A stretch of 46,647 nucleotides of DNA from Ferruginibacter sp. (GCA_025352625.1 JANXSR010000168.1:1-46647), one strand, 5' to 3'; shown: positions 1-10,568, counted from the stretch's first letter. The notes: generated by a model from the sequence alone, not told the origin. Program-made: numbers and translations.

Positions 1-1
1 T

Positions 2-421
2 GCGGATGTTGTTGGGCAAATAAGTTTAAAAAGCTTAGAGAAAACCAGCCGTAAAAGACGAGATATGGAACGGGGCCCACAGCAGCAAAGGCAACCACAG
101 GGCAGGGGTAATCAAAATCAACAACAGGATAACAGGCAACAACGACCGTCGCAAAATAGGGAAGGACAGGGAGCTCAACAAAATAAAGAAGGAAACAGGC
201 AACCCCAGCAGCGCAATAACCAACAGCAAAGGCCACCTCAAAACAGGGGAGGGCAAAATCAACCAAACAGACCACAGCAGGGGCCTCCACAAAATAGGGA
301 AGGAAACAGGCAGCCTCAGCAGCGCAATAACCAACAGCAAAGGCCACCTCAAAACAGGGGAGGGCAAAATCAATCAAAGCCAGATCAACAGACAGGAAAT
401 AAGGAAGAAAAAAATAATTAA
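2..421 (+). CDS. C-terminal tail of a Q/N/R-rich protein (5' end outside window)
   Basis: The frame is open from base 2, so this is the end of a longer gene cut by the window edge; the internal ATG at 65 need not be a start. The visible 139 residues begin with a short ordinary stretch (GQISLKSLEKTSRKRRDMER) and then become a low-complexity tail of Gln, Asn, Arg, Pro and Gly, including an imperfect duplication of 24 residues. Such basic, disordered tails are common on Bacteroidota RNA-binding proteins such as helicases and S1-domain proteins, but the folded part is not visible and I cannot name the family. It ends 64 bases before gldA with a hairpin terminator between them. Confidence 0.6.
   Translation, partial: ADVVGQISLKSLEKTSRKRRDMERGPQQQRQPQGRGNQNQQQDNRQQRPSQNREGQGAQQNKEGNRQPQQRNNQQQRPPQNRGGQNQPNRPQQGPPQNREGNRQPQQRNNQQQRPPQNRGGQNQSKPDQQTGNKEEKNN
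191..262 (+). repeat. 72-bp direct repeat, copy 1
   Basis: This copy matches 302-373 at 70 of 72 positions, with an offset of 111 bases (37 codons). It encodes the same GNRQPQQRNNQQQRPPQNRG stretch in the tail of the upstream gene. The two mismatches are silent, so the protein repeat is conserved or the duplication is recent. Confidence 0.9.
302..373 (+). repeat. 72-bp direct repeat, copy 2
   Basis: Second copy of the in-frame repeat at 191-262, offset 111 bases. The spacing is a multiple of three, as expected for repeat expansion inside a disordered coding tail. Confidence 0.9.
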
Positions 422-433
422 TAAATAAACTAT

Positions 434-459
434 AACGTCGGGTTTTTACATCTGACGTT
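434..459 (+). terminator. Hairpin terminator between the Q/N-rich gene and gldA
   Basis: The arms aacgtc (434-439) and gacgtt (454-459) pair, with extra G-U pairing inside, and are followed by a T-rich run (458-468). It separates the first gene from gldA. Confidence 0.6.
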
Positions 460-461
460 TT

Positions 462-469
462 TATTTTTG
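462..469 (+). promoter_or_regulatory. Candidate -7 element for gldA
   Basis: TATTTTTG matches the Bacteroidota -7 consensus TAnnTTTG exactly and lies 16 bases before the gldA start. No TTTG at -33 is seen. The element overlaps the T-run of the preceding terminator, so the match may be fortuitous; if used, the leader would be only about 10-15 bases. Confidence 0.35.
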
Positions 470-485
470 TACAACAAATTTTTAC

Positions 486-2713
<2,228 letters not shown>

Positions 2714-2790
2714 GATTTACAAGATTTTTGATTGAAAAATAATTTGTGATTTTTATTTCAAATTATTTTTCAACTTTACAAAAGCGATCC

Positions 2791-3099
2791 ATGAAATTTT
2801 TTGCGCATATCCCCTTTTGGTTAAAGAATAAATACTTGCTTGCAGGATGCTTTTTTATTGTATGGATGGTTTTTTTTGACCCTAAAGACTGGGGTCTTGC
2901 GGTTGATAAAAGCCTAAAATTGAAAGAATTACAGAAAAGTGAGGAACATCTCACAAAAACAATAAAAGAAACAAAGGAAGAATTAGATCAGTTAAAAACA
3001 AATGCCCAAACGATTGAAAAATATGCAAGGGAAAAATACTTAATGAAGAAGGATAATGAAGATTTATTCATTATGTCGGCTTCAGCTAATATTAAATAA
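2791..3099 (+). CDS. Septum formation initiator family protein (DivIC/FtsB-like)
   Basis: A 102-residue bitopic membrane protein: short cytoplasmic N-terminus, one transmembrane helix (about residues 13-31, YLLAGCFFIVWMVFF), then a periplasmic coiled coil (about 40-80) and the ending REKYLMKKDNEDLFIM. This layout is that of FtsB/DivIC, which links early and late divisome proteins. ATG 2791 is preferred; a longer reading starts at a GTG at 2746 and would put non-family sequence ahead of the membrane helix. Bacteroidota often encode this gene immediately after eno, as here. Confidence 0.85.
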   Translation: MKFFAHIPFWLKNKYLLAGCFFIVWMVFFDPKDWGLAVDKSLKLKELQKSEEHLTKTIKETKEELDQLKTNAQTIEKYAREKYLMKKDNEDLFIMSASANIK

Positions 3100-3189
3100 T
3101 CGATAATCCTGTACAATAATGAAGATCAATGGTCGTTTATGACTACGGATATGGATATTTAATTTTAAAACAAGCAATTTAACTTGCCT

Positions 3190-3429
3190 ATGCACAGCTT
3201 TACAACTGAGGATCTCATTCAATACGTTTATAATGAGACTTCCCAACAAAAAACAGCAGCTATCAAAGTTGCATTAGAATCGGATTGGTCACTGCGTGAA
3301 AAATTCGATGAAATTACATCTGCTCATCAAAGCCTTGAAAAATTAAACCTTTCACCGCGTAAGAAGGCAGTAGATAATATTTTAGCTTACGCAGAGAAAT
3401 CGCTAAGCCATTTAACTACAGAGGTTTAA
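3190..3429 (+). CDS. Small conserved protein, anti-sigma-like N-terminal motif
   Basis: A 79-residue soluble helical protein. The pattern LIQYVYNETSQQKTAAIKVA followed by D-x-x-LREKFDEI resembles the small anti-sigma-like proteins found widely in Bacteroidota, usually of unproven function. No zinc-binding His/Cys motif is visible, so it is not a classical zinc anti-sigma factor, and no sigma factor lies beside it. ATG 3190 is chosen; an in-frame TTG two codons upstream is less likely. It sits between the DivIC-like gene and nth. Coding status is fairly sure, function is not. Confidence 0.65.
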   Translation: MHSFTTEDLIQYVYNETSQQKTAAIKVALESDWSLREKFDEITSAHQSLEKLNLSPRKKAVDNILAYAEKSLSHLTTEV

Positions 3430-3455
3430 TAACCACTGTTTTGATTTAATTTCAT

Positions 3456-3478
3456 CCCGTTATTAACGGGATTTTTTT
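3456..3478 (+). terminator. Terminator abutting the nth start codon
   Basis: The dyad cccgttattaacggg (3456-3470) is followed by a run of seven T (3472-3478) that runs directly into the ATG of nth at 3479. It looks like an intrinsic terminator for the upstream small gene, but its end coincides with the start of nth. Confidence 0.7.
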
Positions 3479-4126
3479 ATGACTAAACAGCAACGTTACC
3501 AATTTGTAATTGACTATTTTCTTATTCATGCACCAGATGCAGAAACAGAATTATTGTATGACAATCCATTTCAGCTTCTGGTAGCTGTAATTTTATCAGC
3601 TCAATGCACAGATAAAAGAGTAAATCTTACCACACCAACTATATTTGAAAAATACCCTACTGCTGAAAGACTTTCAAAGGCAAATTTTGATGATTTGTTT
3701 CCTTTAATAAAAAGTATATCCTATCCTAATAACAAAACAAAGCACCTTATAGGGATGGCGATCAGGCTGGTTGAAAATTTTTCGGGTAAGGTGCCGATGA
3801 CGGTAGATGAATTAATGCTGTTGCCAGGAGTAGGTAGAAAGACTGCTAATGTAATAACTTCTGTTATAGATGATCAGCCAAATATGGCTGTGGATACGCA
3901 TGTTTTTAGAGTAAGCGCAAGGCTAGGTTTAACTACAAATGCAACAACACCTTTGGCTACAGAAAAGCAATTAATTAAATATTTCCCTAAAAAGTTAATA
4001 TTTAAGGCCCATCACTGGTTAATACTTCATGGAAGATATGTTTGCACAGCAAGGAGTCCGAAATGTGATAAATGTGGGTTGAATGCAGCATGCAAATATT
4101 TTAATAACAAAAACAGGAAAATATAA
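3479..4126 (+). CDS. nth: Endonuclease III (DNA glycosylase/AP lyase)
   Basis: Base-excision-repair enzyme that removes oxidised pyrimidines and cleaves abasic sites. The 215-residue protein carries the helix-hairpin-helix LLPGVGRKTANV with the catalytic Lys, the catalytic Asp in AVDTHVFRVSARLGL, and the C-terminal iron-sulphur loop with Cys spacing X6-X2-X5 (CTARSPKCDKCGLNAAC). The N-terminus MTKQQRYQFVIDYF fits the family, so ATG 3479 is the start even though it touches the T-run of a terminator-like hairpin. Confidence 0.96.
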   Translation: MTKQQRYQFVIDYFLIHAPDAETELLYDNPFQLLVAVILSAQCTDKRVNLTTPTIFEKYPTAERLSKANFDDLFPLIKSISYPNNKTKHLIGMAIRLVENFSGKVPMTVDELMLLPGVGRKTANVITSVIDDQPNMAVDTHVFRVSARLGLTTNATTPLATEKQLIKYFPKKLIFKAHHWLILHGRYVCTARSPKCDKCGLNAACKYFNNKNRKI

Positions 4127-4227
4127 AAGAAAAATTTTCGTTTAAAATAATTATCATTTATTTTGTATATATCGATAAATTTAGGAATAATCAATTAATT
4201 AAAATTTTACTTGGAGAATATAGTTGG

Positions 4228-5187
4228 ATGAAAAAAAATAGAATATTTATTTTAGTTGGAGTAGTTTTTATTTTGTCTTTGCAAAAGGTAGTTGCACAAT
4301 ATTATTTTTATGATAACAACACTTATAACATGCCGGTCATGTTCGAAATTGGAGCTTCTGCAGGAGTTATGAACTCTCTTACTGATATTGGCGGTAAAGC
4401 AGGTTTGGGTAAAAAATATTTCAAAGATCTTAATATTGGTAACAACCAATTTAACGCGAGCATATATTTTACTGCTACCTATAAAGAAGCTGTAGCTGTA
4501 AGGATTGAGGGTACTTTTGGACACGTTAAGGCGTATGATAGTATTTTAAAAGAAGTTCAGTCAACAACACCTCGTTACAATCGCAACCTTAGTTTTTCTA
4601 GTAAAATTTTTGAAATCTCAGCTGTAGCCGAATTTTACCCATTATTCATTTTTGTAAACTGGGCTAGCCGGGATGATTATCCGCCAAAATATTCACCTTA
4701 TTTGCTTGGTGGTATTGGGTATTATTCTTTTAATCCACAAACTATTTTAAATGGCAGGGTTGTTAATTTACAACCGCTAAGTACAGAAGGGCAGGGTTTT
4801 GCAGAATATCCCAATAGAAAACCGTATAAATTACAACAAGTAAATTTTCCAATTGGTGCCGGTGTTAAATATGAATTGTCTTCAAGGCTGAATTTAAGGG
4901 CAGAGTTTTTATACAGAATATTGGCAACAGATTATTTAGATGATTTAAGTACCAAATACATCGATCAATCATTATTCTCTAAATATTTTACGGGTACTCA
5001 ATTGGCTGATGCCTTAGCTTTAAATGACAGAAGAAGAATTGATGCAGAATATCCTATTAATCCGTTAGGGGGTCAAATTCGGGGTAAGGCTACTAATAAT
5101 GATGCTTATTTTTCTTTCAATATTAAACTTGGTTTAAATTTTGGAAGAGAGGAAATAAATAAACCCCGAAGAAACAATCATTATTGA
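4228..5187 (+). CDS. Outer-membrane beta-barrel protein
   Basis: A 319-residue exported protein with a signal peptide (about residues 1-23, ending KVVAQ) followed by alternating amphipathic strands ending in FSFNIKLGLNFG, the pattern of a small outer-membrane barrel. Segments such as PYLLGGIGYYSF and NFPIGAGVKYELSSRLNLRA are typical of the OmpA/DUF6089-like barrels of Bacteroidota. There is no OmpA peptidoglycan-binding domain. The N-terminal GASAGVMNSLTDIGG is also DUF6089-like. It is a single gene with about 100 bases of leader. Its ligand or role is unknown. Confidence 0.75.
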   Translation: MKKNRIFILVGVVFILSLQKVVAQYYFYDNNTYNMPVMFEIGASAGVMNSLTDIGGKAGLGKKYFKDLNIGNNQFNASIYFTATYKEAVAVRIEGTFGHVKAYDSILKEVQSTTPRYNRNLSFSSKIFEISAVAEFYPLFIFVNWASRDDYPPKYSPYLLGGIGYYSFNPQTILNGRVVNLQPLSTEGQGFAEYPNRKPYKLQQVNFPIGAGVKYELSSRLNLRAEFLYRILATDYLDDLSTKYIDQSLFSKYFTGTQLADALALNDRRRIDAEYPINPLGGQIRGKATNNDAYFSFNIKLGLNFGREEINKPRRNNHY

Positions 5188-5200
5188 TCGTTTCTTCGGG
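5165..5200. terminator. Bidirectional terminator between convergent genes
   Basis: Perfect 11-bp arms cccgaagaaac (5165-5175) and gtttcttcggg (5190-5200). The last codons and the stop (5185-5187) of the barrel gene lie inside this hairpin, and the convergent response-regulator gene ends at 5214. Confidence 0.75.
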
Positions 5201-5213
5201 TAGGCAAACTTTC

Positions 5214-5909
5214 TTAAGCTGCCACCAGCCTAAATCCATTTCCATGAATATTTACAATTTCAATAGTACTATCTTCTTTTAAATATTTGCGCAATTTAGC
5301 AATGTATACATCCATACTACGGCCGTTAAAATATGTATCACTACCCCAAATTTTCTTTAAAGCAATCTCTCTTTGTAAAAGATCATTTTTATATTCACAC
5401 AACATTTTCAATAACTCATTTTCTTTAGGTGATAAGGTTTGAACTTTACCTTCATACACCAGTTCTCTTAGCCTCGGGTTAAAATGATATTTCCCCATAT
5501 CGAATTCTGCATTCACTTCTTCTCTATGCATTTCTTCGTTGCGCTTTAAGATGGCTTTAATTTTCAGGAGTAACACTTCACTATCAAAAGGTTTTGTGAT
5601 ATAATCATCTGCTCCCAGTTTGTAGCCTTGAATAATATCATCTTTCATGGTTTTGGCCGATAAAAAGAATAAAGGGACATCAGGATTAATATCGCGTATT
5701 TCTTCTGCAAGTGTAAATCCGTCCATGTTTGGCATCATTACATCTAACAAACAGATATCAAATTTTTCACGTTGAAAAGCAGCCAGCCCCAAGCGGCCAT
5801 CTCTTTCCAGCACAACTTCATAGTCATTTAATTCAAGATAATTTTTTAATACCATTCCAAGATTGGTATCATCTTCACACAATAATATTTGGGGTTTTGC
5901 TGCTTCCAT
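5214..5909 (-). CDS. OmpR-family response regulator (RprY-like)
   Basis: A 231-residue two-component regulator. The receiver domain (about 7-120) has acidic residues CEDD, phospho-acceptor Asp56 in LLDVMMP, Ser84 in FFLSAKT and Lys106 in ITKPFD. A winged-helix DNA-binding domain follows (about 135-230) with RELVYEGKVQTLSPKENELL and SMDVYIAKLRKYL. It resembles Bacteroides RprY. No histidine kinase gene is adjacent, so its partner lies elsewhere. It is transcribed leftward as a single gene. Confidence 0.9.
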   Translation of the reverse strand: MEAAKPQILLCEDDTNLGMVLKNYLELNDYEVVLERDGRLGLAAFQREKFDICLLDVMMPNMDGFTLAEEIRDINPDVPLFFLSAKTMKDDIIQGYKLGADDYITKPFDSEVLLLKIKAILKRNEEMHREEVNAEFDMGKYHFNPRLRELVYEGKVQTLSPKENELLKMLCEYKNDLLQREIALKKIWGSDTYFNGRSMDVYIAKLRKYLKEDSTIEIVNIHGNGFRLVAA

Positions 5910-6064
5910 GGTTTAAAGTTTTATGGCAAATAAAATTAATTCAAATTTGTTGTAGCTAATATAATGCCTATTTATTTGTTAAAGGTCATTTTCAAATTCT
6001 TATAACAAATTTACAACAGAAAAAATATGCATTCTTATGATTTTTCGTAAATAGAACGTACAAA

Positions 6065-6093
6065 AAAAGCCATCTTAATAACAAATGGCTTTT
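6065..6093 (-). terminator. Terminator downstream of the glutathione peroxidase gene
   Basis: The arms aaaagccat (6065-6073) and atggctttt (6085-6093) pair perfectly. Read leftward the stem ends in a run of T, so it ends the leftward transcript of the peroxidase and beta-helix genes. Confidence 0.75.
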
Positions 6094-6111
6094 AAAATTT
6101 CTTTCATTTTT

Positions 6112-6684
6112 TTATAATCTACTAACCAACTCATCGCTCAAAGGCGTAACCTTGCTATCAAATTTTGTGATAAGATTTCCTCTTTCATCCAAGAGGAATT
6201 TATTGAAATTCCAACTGATAGAAGCATCTAATACACCGTTCTCACTTTTATTACAAAGCCATTTGTAAATAGCAGCCATATCATCTCCTTTTACAGAAAT
6301 TTTTGCTGCCATGGGGAATGTTACACCATAATTTTTTTTGCAAAATTCTTTTATCTCCCCATTGGTACCGGGTTCTTGTCCTCCAAAGTTATTTGCCGGG
6401 AAACCTACAATAACCAACTTATCCTGGTACTTTTTATATAAAGCTTCTAATCCTTCATATTGTGGTGTGTATCCACAGGCAGAGGCAGTATTTACAATTA
6501 ATATTTTTTTGCCTTTAAACTTTGAAAAATCAATCGTACTACCGTCGAGAGCCTCTACTTTAAAATCGTAAATAGATTTTGCTGTAATTGGTAAAGTAGC
6601 CACAACTTCTTTATTCATCATTGATGGGTTTGTACTTGTTACGCATGATAACAGCGTAAAACTGATTGCAATTAATTTGATCAT
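6112..6684 (-). CDS. Glutathione-peroxidase-family lipoprotein
   Basis: Thiol peroxidase of the glutathione peroxidase family, probably thioredoxin-dependent. The catalytic Cys is in NTASACGYTPQYEGL (Cys, not selenocysteine), with the conserved Gln in FPANNFGGQEPG and Trp-Asn in ISWNFNKFL. ATG 6684 gives MIKLIAISFTLLSC, a lipoprotein signal with lipobox LLSC, so the enzyme is probably anchored in the cell envelope. An upstream in-frame reading from 6729 would bury this signal. It follows the beta-helix gene by 47 bases on the same strand. An exported peroxidase suggests defence of envelope lipids against peroxides. Confidence 0.88.
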   Translation of the reverse strand: MIKLIAISFTLLSCVTSTNPSMMNKEVVATLPITAKSIYDFKVEALDGSTIDFSKFKGKKILIVNTASACGYTPQYEGLEALYKKYQDKLVIVGFPANNFGGQEPGTNGEIKEFCKKNYGVTFPMAAKISVKGDDMAAIYKWLCNKSENGVLDASISWNFNKFLLDERGNLITKFDSKVTPLSDELVSRL

Positions 6685-6731
6685 AAAATTTAATTTGTAT
6701 TTTAACGTATAGAAAAGAGTTTTGTTCACTG

Positions 6732-8162
6732 TTATTGTTTTTCATAGCAACCTATATCAGGCAATCCGACTGAACGATTATTATCATCAAGATCTTTCGC
6801 AAAACCAGTGCCATTAAATCCGTTATTAATACCCGGTGCATTATCTCCGGTTATACGAAAATTATACAATTGCTTGGTTATATCAATGTTATCAAATTGC
6901 GGATTCAGATTTTTAATAACTTCTATGAATGTACTATTTAAAGGATCTTCTTTGACTTTATATAAACAATGGTCAAAAATAACATTAAATGTATTAACGC
7001 CTTCTTTACTAACTTTTACTTCATTGTCAACAGATCCGTTATCACCCCAAAAAATGCAATTTCTTAAAGTACATTTTATATCGGCAGTAAGGTTACCTCC
7101 GTCGGGAGATGTAAAATTATTAATTAACAGCACAGGGTTTTTGTGAACAATATTGTTATTAGAATAAGAAGCAATCGTGCAATTGATAATATTGTAATTG
7201 CCTCCATAAGCAACGCTAACATTGGTGCCACAATTGGTAATTAAACTATTGTCAATATCAACACTTGTATTAATACATAGTAATCCCACATCATAGGCAT
7301 TATCAATTATACATTGGTGTAAGGTAAGTTTTACATTTGAATTTACTGATGGCTTTTCTACTACTACAGCCTGGTAAGCATTTTTAATAACCGTATATTT
7401 AAGTACATTGTTTTTGCTGCTACCCCTAAAATAAATACCCGGCCAACTTGCTGGTAAATTCTTATAACCTTCATCTATCCTATCTCCGGTAACATTTACT
7501 GGTGCTGGTTTTGTTCCATTTATAATAAGTGTGCCATCCGTAATAAAAGGCGCATCAGCATGCAAATAAATTTTGCTACCAGACTCTATGGTAAGAGTCG
7601 CTGAAGTATCAATCCGGATGCTTCCTAAAATAATATAAGGCAAATTATTAGTCCAGCTTACATTGCCTTTTATTATCTGGTTACGAAGAAAATGGGCATT
7701 TTGCCCAAAGGCTTCCAGTTGTACAAAATGACTATTGCCATTGTACATTATCATGATGCTATCTTTAACAATAAATGGCAAATCGGCATTACTTGGATTA
7801 ATACTTACAGTAACAAAAACATAAATACTGTCATTGGCTGCTACTTCAATGTCTCTTGCTTCGTTTCCAACTATTCCATTTATGTTTATTTTAAAAGCAG
7901 AATTATTTCCATTCATCAATTTAACTTTACTCAAAAGCAACTTTTGACTATTAAGATTATTTATTTTGAACGACTGGGTAACAGAACCAATACTTGTAAA
8001 CACGGTATCATATTTCAGACTATCTACACTGGTAGAAATTTGGGCATTTTGACTGGTAATAAATAAATCTTTTTTGCAGGAAGAAAAGTATAAAGAAAAT
8101 ACTGTAAGCAGAATATATTGAAAAATTGATAACCTGAGAAAATTAAATACAATACTCTTCAT
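6732..8162 (-). CDS. Beta-helix surface or periplasmic lipoprotein
   Basis: A 476-residue lipoprotein: long hydrophobic leader with lipobox YFSSC near residue 29, an N-terminal beta-sandwich-like region (VTQSFKINNLNSQKLLLSKV) and then a right-handed parallel beta-helix region (about 180-420) with repeated short strands such as VDIDNSLITNCGTNVSVAYG and CTLRNCIFWG. The end SVGLPDIGCYEKQ is a typical closing motif of the choice-of-anchor/beta-helix proteins of Bacteroidota. No catalytic residues of a polysaccharide lyase can be recognised. It is upstream of the peroxidase in a probable operon. Confidence 0.75.
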   Translation of the reverse strand: MKSIVFNFLRLSIFQYILLTVFSLYFSSCKKDLFITSQNAQISTSVDSLKYDTVFTSIGSVTQSFKINNLNSQKLLLSKVKLMNGNNSAFKININGIVGNEARDIEVAANDSIYVFVTVSINPSNADLPFIVKDSIMIMYNGNSHFVQLEAFGQNAHFLRNQIIKGNVSWTNNLPYIILGSIRIDTSATLTIESGSKIYLHADAPFITDGTLIINGTKPAPVNVTGDRIDEGYKNLPASWPGIYFRGSSKNNVLKYTVIKNAYQAVVVEKPSVNSNVKLTLHQCIIDNAYDVGLLCINTSVDIDNSLITNCGTNVSVAYGGNYNIINCTIASYSNNNIVHKNPVLLINNFTSPDGGNLTADIKCTLRNCIFWGDNGSVDNEVKVSKEGVNTFNVIFDHCLYKVKEDPLNSTFIEVIKNLNPQFDNIDITKQLYNFRITGDNAPGINNGFNGTGFAKDLDDNNRSVGLPDIGCYEKQ

Positions 8163-8211
8163 CTGTTAAAATTAGTTATTTATTCTAATGTAATTTTGGG
8201 GTAGTTGCGTA

Positions 8212-8913
8212 TTATTTTGTTTGATGAGCAAGTGTTGCAATACTCAATTTTACATTTTCAATTCCAATAAGCATACTACCGCATGCTTCAAGGGTTGCAC
8301 CAGTAGTTACCACATCATCGACAAGTAATACACTTTTTCCTTTTAGTTTATTTTCATCCATTATTATAAAACTACCTGCTACATTTTCCCATCTTTCGAT
8401 ACGGTGTTTTTTCGTTTGTGTATCAGTATATCGTTGCCTAAGAGCAATATTTTTTGAAACAGGAATATTCATTACCGCAGCCATTCCATCGCAGATAATT
8501 GCTGCCTGGTTGTAACCACGTTTATGTTCTTTATCAGGATACAATGGCAATGGAATTAATGTGTCAATATTATTAAAACGATTGCTTACCAGGAGGCTTT
8601 TACCCATCAATTCACCTAAATAAATTCCAATTGCTTTATTGCCTTTGTATTTAAGTTGATGAATAAGTTTTTGTATGATTGATTCTTTAGAAAAATAAAA
8701 TTCACTATGGGCTGCTTCCAGCCGTATTCTTCCGACAAAAATTTTCTCTATCGGGTTATCTGAAAATAGAGCGAAATTTGTTTTTGGTAAATTGTTGATG
8801 CATCTTAAACATAGCAAATCATCCTCCTGTAACAAATCGCTTCCACATCCAGTACATACATGAGGATAAAAAAGATGAAGCGTATCAGATAGTATTGTTT
8901 TTAAGTCTTGCAT
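8212..8913 (-). CDS. ComF-family phosphoribosyltransferase-like protein
   Basis: A 233-residue protein with an N-terminal four-Cys zinc site (CTGCGSDLLQEDDLLCLRC) and a C-terminal phosphoribosyltransferase fold with the PRPP-binding loop VLLVDDVVTTGATL, plus LIPLPLYPDKEHKRGYNQ typical of ComF. ComF is needed for single-strand DNA uptake in natural transformation, though the family is also kept in non-competent species. ATG 8913 is preferred over the GTG one codon upstream. It lies 61 bases after radA on the same strand, so the two could be cotranscribed. Confidence 0.9.
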   Translation of the reverse strand: MQDLKTILSDTLHLFYPHVCTGCGSDLLQEDDLLCLRCINNLPKTNFALFSDNPIEKIFVGRIRLEAAHSEFYFSKESIIQKLIHQLKYKGNKAIGIYLGELMGKSLLVSNRFNNIDTLIPLPLYPDKEHKRGYNQAAIICDGMAAVMNIPVSKNIALRQRYTDTQTKKHRIERWENVAGSFIIMDENKLKGKSVLLVDDVVTTGATLEACGSMLIGIENVKLSIATLAHQTK

Positions 8914-8974
8914 CACAATAAATCTACTTTAAATAACAGTATATTCAAAATGTTTGCTTATGTATTTGGTGCCT

Positions 8975-10354
8975 TTAAAATAAATACTGGTATAACTCTT
9001 CCACTTTTGCTAATGGTACAATTTCTATACCTGCACCGGATTTTATTCTCCCTAAAGATTTAGCATTGTATTTACTCACAATTATTTTTTCAAACCCAAG
9101 TTTTTCTGCTTCAGCAATACGTTGCTCAATCCTGTTCACTGCTCTTATTTCACCGCTTAAGCCAACCTCTCCTGCAAAACAATAATGCTGATTGATGGGA
9201 ATATCTTCATAACTGCTTAACAAGGCGCCAACTATCGCCAGGTCAATGGAAGGATCTTCTACTTTTATACCACCTGCAATATTTACAAAAACATCTTTAA
9301 CGCCAAAATGAAAACCACCACGTTTTTCAAGCACGGCTAATAATAATTGTAATCTACGCAAATCGAAACCACTTACTGTACGTTGTGGTGTACCATATAC
9401 ACTTTGGGTAACTAATGCCTGTCCTTCTATCAACAATGGTCGTATACCTTCAATAGTTGCTGCAATAGCAATACCACTTAGCTGCTCTTCTTTTTGTGTA
9501 ATTAATATTTCAGATGGGTTACTTACAGCACGCATGCCTTCACCCGTCATTTCGTAAATGCCCAATTCTGATGTAGAACCAAACCTATTTTTCAAAGTGC
9601 GTAAAATACGATATGCATAATGACGATCACCTTCAAATTGCAACACAGTATCTACCATGTGCTCTAATATTTTGGGACCTGCTATGTTTCCATCTTTAGT
9701 AATGTGACCAATTAAAAAAACGGGTGTGTTAGTTTCTTTGGCAAAGCGTTGCAATTCGGCGGCACATTCCCTTATTTGACTTACACTGCCTGGCCCGCTC
9801 TCAACAAAAGGCGATTGCAAAGTTTGTATACTATCTACAATCACCAACTGTGGTTTTAGTTTTTTTACTTCCTGGAAAATGGTTTGTGTATTGGTTTCTG
9901 TAAGTAGATAAAAATTGTCACTTTTAATTCCTACTCTATCTGCACGCATTTTTATTTGTTGTTCGCTTTCCTCTCCACTTATATAAAGGGTAATGACTTC
10001 TTTTAATTGCAAGCCAATTTGTAAAAACAATGTAGACTTTCCGATACCTGGTTCACCTGCTACCAACACAATACTTCCCATTACAATACCGCCACCCAGT
10101 ACCCGGTTTACTTCTGCATCTGTAGTAACAATTCTTTTTTCCTCGGCACTGCTTACATTATTTATCGAAATGGTCTTTAGTTTTCCTATCCCATTATACT
10201 CTTTCCATTCGTTGTTATCTTTTTTGTCAGTGCCTTTAATTATGACTTCTTCTACAAACGTGTTCCAGTTATTGCAAGAAGGACATTTGCCTGCCCACTT
10301 CATACTTTCATATCCACAGCTTTGGCAAAAAAATGCTGACTTTGATTTGCTCAT
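8975..10354 (-). CDS. radA: DNA repair ATPase RadA
   Basis: RecA-like helicase that drives branch migration in recombination. The 459-residue protein has the N-terminal zinc finger CQSCGYESMKWAGKCPSC, Walker A GEPGIGKST near residue 96, Walker B LVIVDSIQT, the RadA hallmark KNRFG in LKNRFGSTSELG, and the C-terminal Lon-protease-like domain (about 280-455). Start ATG 10354 places the zinc finger at the expected position. Confidence 0.96.
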   Translation of the reverse strand: MSKSKSAFFCQSCGYESMKWAGKCPSCNNWNTFVEEVIIKGTDKKDNNEWKEYNGIGKLKTISINNVSSAEEKRIVTTDAEVNRVLGGGIVMGSIVLVAGEPGIGKSTLFLQIGLQLKEVITLYISGEESEQQIKMRADRVGIKSDNFYLLTETNTQTIFQEVKKLKPQLVIVDSIQTLQSPFVESGPGSVSQIRECAAELQRFAKETNTPVFLIGHITKDGNIAGPKILEHMVDTVLQFEGDRHYAYRILRTLKNRFGSTSELGIYEMTGEGMRAVSNPSEILITQKEEQLSGIAIAATIEGIRPLLIEGQALVTQSVYGTPQRTVSGFDLRRLQLLLAVLEKRGGFHFGVKDVFVNIAGGIKVEDPSIDLAIVGALLSSYEDIPINQHYCFAGEVGLSGEIRAVNRIEQRIAEAEKLGFEKIIVSKYNAKSLGRIKSGAGIEIVPLAKVEELYQYLF

Positions 10355-10379
10355 TTTGTAAATGTAAAACGGATTTTTT

Positions 10380-10411
10380 TAGAACTATTTATTTTATTAA
10401 TCACCATCAAA
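10380..10411 (-). promoter_or_regulatory. Candidate radA promoter
   Basis: On the minus strand TTTG (10411-10408) is followed after 20 bases by TAGTTCTA (10387-10380), a partial match to the Bacteroidota -33/-7 layout TTTG-N19-21-TAnnTTTG. It would give a leader of about 20 bases before the ATG at 10354. The -7 match is imperfect. Confidence 0.35.
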
Positions 10412-10540
10412 TTGGTGTAAAATAATACGCATAAAAATTTTTCAATAAAATCGGGCACTTGCAAAAAAGTATAGATGGAAATTGAAAAACAAAATTGAAA
10501 TAAATGTTGGTGTGATAAAAAGGCAACTTGCTTAAAAGTA

Positions 10541-10568
10541 AAAGGGTTAGCATTTCTGCTAACCCTTT
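10541..10568 (-). terminator. Isolated terminator-like hairpin between divergent genes
   Basis: Perfect 11-bp arms aaagggttagc (10541-10551) and gctaacccttt (10558-10568) with a 6-base loop. Only the leftward reading continues into a T-rich stretch (ttttactttta). No gene ends here, so it is either the end of an unannotated small leftward transcript or a leader attenuator/insulator upstream of radA. Confidence 0.65.

Noticed and set aside
35..373. 112-codon minus-strand reading opposite the Q/N-rich tail
   Set aside because: It is a Leu/Pro-rich mirror of the repeat-coding sequence and shares its period; no independent gene features.
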